Origin: Membranihabitans marinus
Lineage (GTDB): Bacteria; Bacteroidota; Bacteroidia; Chitinophagales; Saprospiraceae
Length of the DNA stretch: 51,111 nt
Reading direction: 5' to 3'
Assembly: GCF_021729155.1 (NCBI RefSeq)
Contig: NZ_JAJQYA010000038.1
Coordinates: forward strand, 1-51,111
Part shown: one piece after another, positions 26,563-35,200 of the stretch
Numbering within the stretch: the first letter of the stretch is position 1
Layout of the letters: each line of letters begins with the position of its first letter
The notes under the pieces: generated by a model
What the model was told of the DNA's origin: nothing
Seen by the model: only the letters and a program-made list of their open reading frames with translations
Databases searched by the model: none
Translations under genes and position numbers: made by a program

Positions 26563-28059
26563 CTATAGTTTGCCTTTAAGGATCTGTATAATTTGTTCCC
26601 TGTCCCAGTAAGCGTAGATGATGAGGGGGATGAAGAAAAATACTATGCGCATTGCCATCCACCATCCAGAGTCAAATGTCGAGTGATGCCATAATATTTC
26701 ATATATCAAATACGATCCAAAGGTGAGAAACAGAATAAAGCCAATTTTGGGAAATTCAATCGCGAATGGATAGTGTTTTCTACCCATAATAAAACTAATG
26801 ACTGTCATAGCGGCGTAGCAAAGAAGGGTGGTAAAGGCCGAACCCATATATCCGATTATGGGAATCAATACAATATTGCCCACAATGGTAATGGCCGCTC
26901 CTATCAATGATATCACCATTCCATAATGGGTCTTATCGGTTAATTTATACCAAACACTGAGATTGTAATAAATGCCCAAAAACAGATTGGCCAACAGGAT
27001 GACAGGTGTTACCCAATAGCCGGATTTGTAGTCGGGTTTGTCCAGCATAAAATCCTGAAGCCAAGGAAGGGTAAGACCGACGGCTAAAAAACCAAAGGCC
27101 GTAAAAATTGTGTAATAGGTGGTGATTTTGCCGTAAAGAATGTTGGAGTCGGATTTGTATTGTTGTTGGAAGAAGAAGGGTTCTGCAGCATAGCGGAAAG
27201 CCTGGGTAAACAGGGCAATAAACATGGCTATTTTATAATTTCCGGAGTAAATACCGATGATCTCATAGACGGTTTCACTGTCATAGGGTAGTATTTTGCG
27301 CAGAAATATTCGATCTGTGGTTTCATTGATGATACCCGCCAATCCCACGATGGTCAATGGCAGGGAATACTTAAGCATTTTCTTGATGATACTGATATTC
27401 AGCTCTAGGACAAAAGACTTCCACTGGGACCACAACAGGATAAAGGCAAAAAAACTAGAAGCGACATTGGCGCCAAATAGATAAGCCATATTGTGCTCGG
27501 GACGATAGATTTTTTCAAATCCGGTATATCCCGCATCGATGAGGGCTGGGCAGATCTTAAATAAAAAGACAATGATAAAGACGTTGACCAATATCATGGT
27601 GATTTTGATAAAGGCAAAACGACGAGGTCTACTCTCCAATCTCAGTTTGGCAAAAGGAATTTCATTGATGGCATCAAATAGTAATATGATGGCCAACATC
27701 TGGACAAATGGACTATAAGACAGTGGTAGTCCAAGTACGGCGGCTATCGGTGTAGCAAATACAAATATCAATCCACTCAATATCATCGAAAGTCCAGCAA
27801 TCACTATAAGGGATTGACTGTAGTGACTATTTTCTTTGCTCGGATTTTTTTCAAACCTAAAATAGGCCGTTTCCAATCTTAAGGTATACATGACAAAGGC
27901 AACGGCTACGAAGGAATAGAGATAACTATAACTCCCAAACTCGGCAACAGACAGCGCTCCGGTGATTATGGGAAAAAGTAAAATATTGATGGCACGTCCT
28001 ACCATGCTGCTCAGTCCATACCACATGGTATCGCTTGCGAGTCGTTTTATTGTTGCCAT
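26563..28059 (-). CDS. Polysaccharide biosynthesis/flippase-type membrane protein
   Basis: A 498-aa integral membrane protein with about 14 hydrophobic helices, of the MOP superfamily (Wzx-like oligosaccharide flippases). It begins MATIKRLASDTMWYGLSSMVGRAINILLFPIITG, the family's typical first helix, and ends in a basic tail (REQIIQILKGKL). Members move lipid-linked sugars across the inner membrane. No glycosyltransferase genes lie nearby, so the substrate cannot be guessed. The ATG at 28059 was chosen over an upstream TTG at 28083 because the family motif starts directly at it. Divergent from the M42 peptidase gene. Confidence 0.88.
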   Translation of the reverse strand: MATIKRLASDTMWYGLSSMVGRAINILLFPIITGALSVAEFGSYSYLYSFVAVAFVMYTLRLETAYFRFEKNPSKENSHYSQSLIVIAGLSMILSGLIFVFATPIAAVLGLPLSYSPFVQMLAIILLFDAINEIPFAKLRLESRPRRFAFIKITMILVNVFIIVFLFKICPALIDAGYTGFEKIYRPEHNMAYLFGANVASSFFAFILLWSQWKSFVLELNISIIKKMLKYSLPLTIVGLAGIINETTDRIFLRKILPYDSETVYEIIGIYSGNYKIAMFIALFTQAFRYAAEPFFFQQQYKSDSNILYGKITTYYTIFTAFGFLAVGLTLPWLQDFMLDKPDYKSGYWVTPVILLANLFLGIYYNLSVWYKLTDKTHYGMVISLIGAAITIVGNIVLIPIIGYMGSAFTTLLCYAAMTVISFIMGRKHYPFAIEFPKIGFILFLTFGSYLIYEILWHHSTFDSGWWMAMRIVFFFIPLIIYAYWDREQIIQILKGKL

Positions 28060-28151
28060 AGAATTTTCTGATCTGTGAACCAAATGCGAAGATAGTATTT
28101 CGTTTTAAAAGATAAGGATTCTTATCTTTAGCCTTCTAAAAATTATAATAG

Positions 28152-29201
28152 ATGACTGATTTTGAAATTTTAAAAAAAATTTCTGAGTGTCCTGGAGTAC
28201 CGGGTTATGAACAAGCCATTCGGAAAATGATTATAGCTGAGATTACCGATTTAGTGGATGAAGTATATGTCGACTCTATGGGTAGTGTGATCGGGAAGAG
28301 AAAGGGAAAAGAGGCAAAGGCTGTAATGGTTACCGCCCATATGGATGAGATTGGTTTTATGGTTTCCCATATCGATGACCAAGGATTTATTAAATTCCAA
28401 CCCTTGGGTGGTTTTGATCCCAAGACACTGACCTCTCAACGAGTAATTGTCCATGGCCGCGAAGATGTAATTGGGGTAATGGGGACGAAACCCATCCACA
28501 TTATGAGTCCAGAGGATCGCAATAAGGCGCCTAAAATTGAAGATTATTTTATAGATACTGGTCTTAAACCAGAAGAAGTCAAGGCGAAGATAAGAGTAGG
28601 AGATACCATAACACGGGAGCGTGAACTGATTTTGATGGGAGATTGTTACAATGGTAAGTCCCTGGATAACCGGGTATCGGTCTTTATATTGATTCAATGT
28701 CTTAGGGCTTTGAAGGGTAGGGAATTGCCCTATGATGTTTATGCGGTATTTACGGTTCAAGAGGAAGTGGGCTTACGAGGTGCTATCAATGCTGCAGGTC
28801 ACATTGATCCCGCATTTGGATTCAACTTAGACGTGACTATTGCATACGATGTGCCGGGCTCTCAACCTCATGAGAATGTTACTCAATTGGGTAAAGGGAC
28901 GGCTATAAAAATATTAGACGGCAGTGTGATCTGCGACTATAGAATGGTGAGCTTTTTGAAAGAAGCGGCCGATGCACAAGGCATTAAATGGCAAAATGAA
29001 ATATTGCCTGCAGGAGGAACGGATACGGCAGCTATTCAAAAATTTGGGAAGATGGGAGCCATTACTGGTGGAATATCAATCCCGCTTCGCAATATGCACC
29101 AAGTTATTGAGACCGTTCATATCGACGATGTCAATGCTTCCATTGAATTGCTAAAACAAGCATTGACGACTTTGGATCAGTACGACTGGTCGTTTGTGTA
29201 A
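28152..29201 (+). CDS. M42 family metallopeptidase
   Basis: A 349-aa cytoplasmic aminopeptidase of the M42 (glutamyl aminopeptidase/FrvX/YsdC) family that forms tetrahedral dodecamers. Two-metal ligands are visible: His in VTAHMDEIGFMV (about residue 65), Asp in GKSLDNRVSV (about 175), the catalytic/ligand Glu pair in VQEEVGLRGA (about 205-210), Asp in NLDVTIAYDVPG and His in PLRNMHQVIETVH near the C-terminus. GGTDTAAIQ is the conserved glycine loop. Intact. Substrate preference is unknown. The pterin dehydratase gene starts 35 nt downstream. Confidence 0.93.
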   Translation: MTDFEILKKISECPGVPGYEQAIRKMIIAEITDLVDEVYVDSMGSVIGKRKGKEAKAVMVTAHMDEIGFMVSHIDDQGFIKFQPLGGFDPKTLTSQRVIVHGREDVIGVMGTKPIHIMSPEDRNKAPKIEDYFIDTGLKPEEVKAKIRVGDTITRERELILMGDCYNGKSLDNRVSVFILIQCLRALKGRELPYDVYAVFTVQEEVGLRGAINAAGHIDPAFGFNLDVTIAYDVPGSQPHENVTQLGKGTAIKILDGSVICDYRMVSFLKEAADAQGIKWQNEILPAGGTDTAAIQKFGKMGAITGGISIPLRNMHQVIETVHIDDVNASIELLKQALTTLDQYDWSFV

Positions 29202-29236
29202 AAGAAATATTTTAATTAACCGATAAATCCATAACG

Positions 29237-29494
29237 ATGAGCTGGCTAGAAAAAGAAGAATACCTTTCGAAAACATTCGAATTTGCCGATTTTATTCAAG
29301 CTTTTGGATTTATGACAAAGGTGGCTATAATAGCGGAAAAACTCAATCACCATCCCGATTGGCGCAATGTGTACAACAAGGTTTTATTTAAATTGAGTAC
29401 CCATGAAGCTGGTAATAAAGTGACCCAGAAGGATAGAGATCTTGCGGACGCCATTTCAAAGCTATATCTCGAAGAAAAATCTCAGTCGGTATAG
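29237..29494 (+). CDS. 4a-hydroxytetrahydrobiopterin dehydratase (PCD-like)
   Basis: An 85-aa PCD/DCoH-like protein that dehydrates 4a-hydroxytetrahydropterin, regenerating the cofactor of aromatic amino-acid hydroxylases. The active-site core [16 protein letters not shown] is intact, followed by [20 protein letters not shown]. It is slightly shorter than the usual ~95-110 aa, missing N-terminal residues rather than the active site. No phenylalanine hydroxylase gene is in the window. The last 13 nt overlap the convergent comF gene. Confidence 0.9.
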   Translation: MSWLEKEEYLSKTFEFADFIQAFGFMTKVAIIAEKLNHHPDWRNVYNKVLFKLSTHEAGNKVTQKDRDLADAISKLYLEEKSQSV

Positions 29495-30204
29495 TCTTTA
29501 TAGGCTAGGGTGCAGGCGGATATTTTAGCTGAGGGATAGCGTTGATGAATGCAGATGGCAGCTTCGGAAAGAGTGATGCCGGTAGTGAGTACGTCGTCTA
29601 TTAAGAGAAAATGAGGCTGTTCGGTGATGGCTAGATTCCGTCGTCGAAGCCCGAAAGCGTTTTTCATATTCTGTAATCGCTCTGTCTTATTGAGTTTGGT
29701 TTGTGATTTCGTATTCTTTTTTCGATACAGCCAATTCACGATCATTGGAATATTGGTAGATTCGGACAAGCCCTGAGTAAGAGGTATACATTGATTGTAT
29801 CCTCGAGACAGTTGCTTGCGCCAGTGAATGGGGATGGGGATAAGATGGGATATTTCAAGGGATAACAATTTGGATTGAATAATGTGACCGTAGTGAAGGC
29901 CTTCGATATAGCCGATGTAATTGAGATTTTTGTATTTAAAATGGTAGATCAATTCCTTTACTTTGCTGAGATTGGGAAATCTATACTTGCAAAACACCCA
30001 TTCAAAACTATAATAATCATTCATTCTTTCCATGAGGTCGCGGTGTAGGACAATGTGGGTGTCGGAATAGCGCAAATGGGCCCTGCATAATGGGCAAAGA
30101 ATTTCCTCCTTCCTGTATTGTAAATCTTCAGAGCAAAATAGACAGACAGGAGGAAATAAAATATCTTGTACGCCACGCCATATATTCCATGAAGGAGTAT
30201 TCAT
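29482..30204 (-). CDS. ComF family amidophosphoribosyltransferase-like protein
   Basis: A 240-aa protein with an N-terminal zinc-finger pair (CLFC...CPLC, about residues 20-48) and a C-terminal phosphoribosyltransferase fold whose PRPP loop reads [18 protein letters not shown]. ComF/GntX homologues are needed for DNA uptake in some competent bacteria; the role in Bacteroidota is not established. The ATG at 30204 was chosen over a TTG at 30243 that would add 13 residues ahead of the zinc-finger domain. Downstream of the Deg protease gene on the same strand, 73 nt away. Confidence 0.9.
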   Translation of the reverse strand: MNTPSWNIWRGVQDILFPPVCLFCSEDLQYRKEEILCPLCRAHLRYSDTHIVLHRDLMERMNDYYSFEWVFCKYRFPNLSKVKELIYHFKYKNLNYIGYIEGLHYGHIIQSKLLSLEISHLIPIPIHWRKQLSRGYNQCIPLTQGLSESTNIPMIVNWLYRKKNTKSQTKLNKTERLQNMKNAFGLRRRNLAITEQPHFLLIDDVLTTGITLSEAAICIHQRYPSAKISACTLAYKDYTD

Positions 30205-30236
30205 TGGAACACAGATTAAAATTGACAAAATATATC

Positions 30237-30250
30237 TGGTCAAATGACCA
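30237..30250. promoter_or_regulatory. 14-bp palindrome upstream of comF
   Basis: TGGTCA-AA-TGACCA lies in the gap between the Deg protease stop and the comF ATG. It could be an operator for a dimeric regulator. No promoter is confidently seen beside it, and no second copy in the window. Confidence 0.3.
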
Positions 30251-30277
30251 GCATTCAGTAGACTAGACGGTATGGAT

Positions 30278-31444
30278 CTAAATCGGTATTTTTATTTTTA
30301 TTATATCTCCTTTTCGATTGATGATAAGTTCTAAATTGCCTTCAGTCACAGTATCCAATTCTCGCAAGAAGTCATTGTTAGATTCCATTTTATTGGAATT
30401 CGCTGCCAAAATGATATCTCCTTTTTGGATGCCTGCTTTATCTGCTGGTCCTTCCTTGTCTACCTCGTACACAAATAAGCCATAATCGCTAGGCAACTTG
30501 TAATAGGCACTTACTTCAGGGGTAACGGGTTCCAATTCGAAACCTATATAGGGACGACCAGTGGTTTCACCGGTTATCACTTTAGGGGCCTTCCCGGAGA
30601 TAATATCTTCGATTACTTGTCGAGCAATATTGATGGGAATGGCAAAAGCGTATCCAGCATAGAGTCCATCTGGAGAGGCTATGGCAGTATTGATGCCTAT
30701 AAGTTCTCCGTAGGCATTGACGAGGGCTCCTCCAGAATTGCCGCGATTGACTACGGCATCGGTTTGGATAAAATCCTCGATGGCGTTTTCGCGTTCTATT
30801 ATGTTGCTTCTCCCTTTGGCACTAATGATACCGGCGGTTACGGTAGAGGTTAGGTCAAATGGATTGCCTACGGCCAATACCCATTCTCCGATTTTGACAT
30901 CGTCGGAGTTGCCCAATTCGATGGCATCAAACTTTTGATCTGATTCAATTTTTAATACCGCCAAGTCGACATCGGGATCTCTTCCGATGACAGTTGCCGT
31001 ATATGTCATCTTATCGTTCATGGTGATTTCAAAATGGTCGGCGAATTCTATGACGTGATCATTGGTCACGATATAGCCATCTTCTTGGATGATGACTCCA
31101 GAGCCGAAACCTACCTTTGGTCCTCTAAAAGGTTCATTGAAAAAGAATCTAAAAGGATCGTTGTATCGCTGCCTGTTTTTTTCGTTGTATCGCTGCTTGG
31201 CTTTGTCTTCGCTCTCCGCCGCTTTGATATGGACTACCGTAGGCATGGCTTTGGCCGCTGCTACCGTCAGATCTCGATCCATATTTTGAGGACTCCGCTG
31301 ACTGACAGGGGTCGTAGGGAAAGTAAAATCTTTTTTTATTTCTTCAATTTGTTTTGGTTTACTGGGGTGTAAATAGTGATCACCTGCCAATACCAGTAAA
31401 CCACCCAAAATTCCGGCAAGAATAAATCCTCCAAATTTTTTCAT
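30278..31444 (-). CDS. Deg/HtrA serine protease with one PDZ domain
   Basis: A 388-aa envelope protease. An N-terminal membrane anchor or signal (MKKFGGFILAGILGGLLVLAG) is followed by a trypsin-like domain with the triad His in VTNDHVIE, Asp in DVDLAVLKI and Ser in NRGNSGGALVN, then a single PDZ domain (YGLFVYEVDKEGPADKAGIQKGDIILAAN). HtrA proteins degrade or refold damaged periplasmic proteins. Two further in-frame starts (31453 and 31483) lie close upstream; a -7 box at 31490-31497 puts the transcript start near 31484, which excludes 31483 and favours 31444. Regulation may involve the inverted repeat at 31512-31556. Confidence 0.92.
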   Translation of the reverse strand: MKKFGGFILAGILGGLLVLAGDHYLHPSKPKQIEEIKKDFTFPTTPVSQRSPQNMDRDLTVAAAKAMPTVVHIKAAESEDKAKQRYNEKNRQRYNDPFRFFFNEPFRGPKVGFGSGVIIQEDGYIVTNDHVIEFADHFEITMNDKMTYTATVIGRDPDVDLAVLKIESDQKFDAIELGNSDDVKIGEWVLAVGNPFDLTSTVTAGIISAKGRSNIIERENAIEDFIQTDAVVNRGNSGGALVNAYGELIGINTAIASPDGLYAGYAFAIPINIARQVIEDIISGKAPKVITGETTGRPYIGFELEPVTPEVSAYYKLPSDYGLFVYEVDKEGPADKAGIQKGDIILAANSNKMESNNDFLRELDTVTEGNLELIINRKGDIIKIKIPI

Positions 31445-31489
31445 AAAAACCATATTTATTTGTTCTTTTTTCAAATAATACAACTGTTA

Positions 31490-31497
31490 CAAAGATA
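31490..31497 (-). promoter_or_regulatory. -7 box TATCTTTG of the Deg protease gene
   Basis: An exact TAnnTTTG match on the minus strand, 45 nt before the ATG at 31444. The -33 position (about 31517-31520) reads TGGT rather than TTTG and lies inside one arm of an inverted repeat. Confidence 0.5.
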
Positions 31498-31511
31498 CAT
31501 TATTACATTAA

Positions 31512-31556
31512 AGTATACCATACATTCAATGGTAATGACGATGGTCTTGGTATACT
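31512..31556. promoter_or_regulatory. Inverted repeat overlapping the Deg protease -33 region
   Basis: AGTATACCA (31512-31520) and TGGTATACT (31548-31556) are perfect 9-bp inverted copies separated by 27 nt. The proximal arm covers the predicted -33 element, as an operator for an activator or repressor would. No U tract follows, so it is not a terminator. Confidence 0.4.
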
Positions 31557-31606
31557 ATGATAACATTTTTTTCTGTAAAATGATTTTAGAAAAATGTAAT
31601 TTGTTA

Positions 31607-32170
31607 TTATTCAACAGGTTGGAATTTGAAGGCTTGAATTTCTTTTGGTGTAGAGAGATAGGGAATGTCTTTGCCTATGAGCAATATAGTTATTTGGTCT
31701 TGCCTGGTTTCGTTGTAAAAACTTCTGGCATAGGCAGTATGGTTCTCGTATTCTTTGGGTTTGAACCTTGCATCATTGGCCCAATTGGCGTGGAGAACGG
31801 TTGCTATAAAGATGGGATCTAGTGTATAAAAGGCTGTGGAATTACTTTCTGTATTTTCCATAACATTGGTCACCAAATGTGAAAAGTGAATAGGAGGGTG
31901 ATTGGAGTTGGGGTGATATTTTACATATACAATGTTTTGTTCCCCGGCATGAGTCAATACAAGATCCCATTCATTTCCAAATAGTTGATTTTGGTTGGAT
32001 AAAACATAGCCTTTAAGTGAATCTATTTCAATATTTAAGCCTACTTTTTTTACTAAACTGGAAAAATATTCGTTGAAATAAAAATCGCTATCTTTGTTTT
32101 GTGAGAAACATATTTGTGAAAGAAGTACAGCCAGGGCTGAAAGAATTATTTTATTTTTTAACCACATCAT
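31607..32170 (-). CDS. Secreted protein of unknown function
   Basis: A 187-aa protein. The signal peptide (WLKNKIILSALAVLLSQICFS, cut before Gln) precedes a ~165-residue domain without motifs I recognise. It contains NQNQLFGNEWDLVLTHAGEQNIVYVKYHPNSN in the middle and a Tyr/Phe-rich last third. It is not a lipoprotein (the Cys of ICFSQ is followed by FSQ, not at a lipobox). Two adjacent ATGs (32170 and 32167) are equivalent. Divergent from the PorU2-like gene, with 63 nt between the start codons. Confidence 0.7.
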   Translation of the reverse strand: MMWLKNKIILSALAVLLSQICFSQNKDSDFYFNEYFSSLVKKVGLNIEIDSLKGYVLSNQNQLFGNEWDLVLTHAGEQNIVYVKYHPNSNHPPIHFSHLVTNVMENTESNSTAFYTLDPIFIATVLHANWANDARFKPKEYENHTAYARSFYNETRQDQITILLIGKDIPYLSTPKEIQAFKFQPVE

Positions 32171-32233
32171 TTGTCTTTCTCACTTTCAAAGGATTATGAA
32201 ATTACTTTTTTGAATATTCCAAATGAAATATTG

Positions 32234-35200
32234 ATGAAGATAAAGAATTTTTTTGGTATTGCAATGTTTCTGTTCGCAGTGGTTTATGGCAATGCTCAAA
32301 TTGTTAGTCCAGGCCAACAAACCTTGTATGGCAATGAGTGGATTGACTACGATCAGACTTATTACCGAATCCCTGTGGGGGAAGATGGTTGGAAAAAAAT
32401 CAGTTACGAAGCCCTCTCCAATTTGGGGATAGAAGAAGATGAGCTATTAAGTCAAAATGTGCGATTGCATCACAATGGTGAGGAAGTTCCCGTATTTATC
32501 AGTTCCGATGGGGGATTGAATCCCGGTGATTATATATTGTTTTACGGTCAGCAAAACCGGGGCTACAATGAAGAATTTATGTTTGAGGATGTCTCCACCG
32601 AATTGCTCAATCCCGAATACAGTCTGTTTTCCGACACCAGTGTTTATTTTTTGAGTTTTGAAAGCCAAGGGATCGGGCGTCGATATTCCATATCAGAATT
32701 GAATGGCGGCATGGAACGATCTAGGGTAAATGTTATCTCTACTACCGTTTTTTCTGATCGACATTATACCGAAGCCTACTCCGGTGTTTTTGAACCCGAT
32801 TTTATAGATTTAGAAGGCTATGCCAGTATTTTCCGAAAAGACAATTCAGTCAATGTTTCCATCCCGGTAAGCAATATCTCAAGCGATAGTGTAAGGATAG
32901 AAATAGGCACTGCGGGAGATATCCGAACCAGTGTATACGATGTGTATTTACAAGATAAATGGGTGACCAAGGTAGAAAACAACAGACCTCAGCAAGTAAA
33001 AAAGGTAAATTTAACCCTGTCAGCGTCAGAACTAACCTCCACTACCAAACTTCGATTGCTTTGTGAGCTTTCTACAGAACGAGCTGGCTTCTCCTATTTT
33101 AAGGCCCATTATGAAATGGATTCAGAAAAATATTCGAGTAGTCAACATCAAGTCTTTTCATTGGGAGATATTGCGGGCTTACAAGATCTGACCTTTGGAA
33201 TGGAATATGCCGATGAATTGTTGTTTGATTATGTGAATGGTCGAGCTTATAGAGGTCGAATCAGTGATGATATTGTGGTGTTTACTGTCGACAATCAGCC
33301 GAATGCAGTATATGGTTTTGGCAACCATGCTGTAACAACTGAATCTATACAGCCAATAAATTTTGAAAATTATTTAATCGAGGATTTTGATTATTTAATC
33401 ATTACCAATTCCGTGTTGCGGGAAGAGACCAGTGGTGGAGATGCTGTTCAGGCCTACGCCGATTATAGATCGTCTACCATTGGGGGGGGATACAAAGTGT
33501 TGATTGCCGATATCGATCAGTTGCGAGATCAGTTTATATATGGTATAGAAGGGAATCCCTACGCGATTAGAAATTTTATTCAATCTATTTCCAACAACAA
33601 CCTACCCCTGCGCTTTGTCAATATTATTGGGAAAGGGGTGACCTATAGCTATGCTCGCAAGACCAGCGAATACAAGGAAGTGAAAAATACAGTGCACTTT
33701 GTCCCTACTTTTGGATATTATGGCTCGGATAACTTATTGGTTTCTGATCGGTTTAATCCTATCCCCCTATATGCTGTAGGAAGAATTCCAGTAGTGAGTC
33801 CAGATGAGATATTGACTTATCTCGAAAAGATAAAGCAGTATGAATCTGTAGTCAACCATCCAGAGAATATAGAAGACCGAAGGTGGTTGAAAAAAATATT
33901 TCATTTCAATGGAGGTGATCGCGGAATATATGCAACGATAGCCAGAACTATGGATACTGTGGGCGAAAAGATTGAACAGGATTCTTTCGCTGCCAATGTC
34001 GTTTCCTATTACAAGAGTAGTTTTGGTACAGATGAATCTCCGGAACAAGAAGAAATCTATGAGCAAATCAATGGGGGAGGAGCTCTAATATCATTTTTGG
34101 GACACAGTGCTTCATCCGCTCTGGATTTTGATATCGACAATATTGGAGAGTATGAAAATCAAGGGAAATTGCCCATTTTTGTTGCCCTAGGATGCTCGAG
34201 TGGAAATATATTTTTAAAGACCAAAAACTTATCTGAGTTATTTGTTCTCACTCCAGATATTGGATCTATTGCATTCTTAAGTACGGCGAGTTCAGAATAC
34301 TTACATACGCTTCAAAATTTTGCCAATGTCTTTTACGACGAATTTGGCGGCAATATGTACGGTCAATCATTGGGGGAAATATTGGCCACTACCCATTCCA
34401 AACTGGGGTTGAGCCATAGTCATTTAATATCGGTATTTACTTTTTGTGGTGATCCAGCTCTCAAATCCTATCACGCTACAGGCCCCGATTATGCTTTTAA
34501 TGAAAATTCTGCATCTATTGAGCCAGAGATCCCATCATTATTGGACGAAAAAATTGAATTGACGATTTCAGTTCAAAATTTGGGAATCAATCGCAATGAT
34601 TCCATCGGTATGGCAGTAGAAGTCCAGTTGCCCAATGGTCAGCGAATAGTAGTAGATACGGTAAAGTTTGTGGCTGATGGTTACGATAATTATGTGACGA
34701 TAGATATTCCGGTATTAGATAATATGGAGGGAAGGAATTTGGTTTTCTTAACTCTAGATCCCAATAAGGAAATCGCTGAATTTCCCAGTATTGGGGGAGA
34801 GCAAAACAATGTATTATACGTTGAAAATAAATTGGGGTATGAGATCTATGTTCGCAATTCAGCTCTACAACTGGTGTATCCCTACCACGAATCCATTGTG
34901 CCGACAACCGGTCCTAGTTTCGTATTTTTTAATGGGAATATAGGACAGTCAGAGGTTAATTATCTTTTAGAAATAGATAGCATTCCAACTTTTAATTCCA
35001 GTTTTAAAAAATCAATTGAAAAGTCTTCCGATTTGGCTACGGTATCCTTTGACAATCCATTGACATTTGAGGAAAACAAAGTTTACTATTGGCGAGTATC
35101 TGGAGTTTCAGATTCGCTCTTTAGTGCCACTCATTCCTTTGTATGTATCAATGGACAGACGGGATGGAACCAATCTCACTTCGGTCAATTTGCAGAGGAT

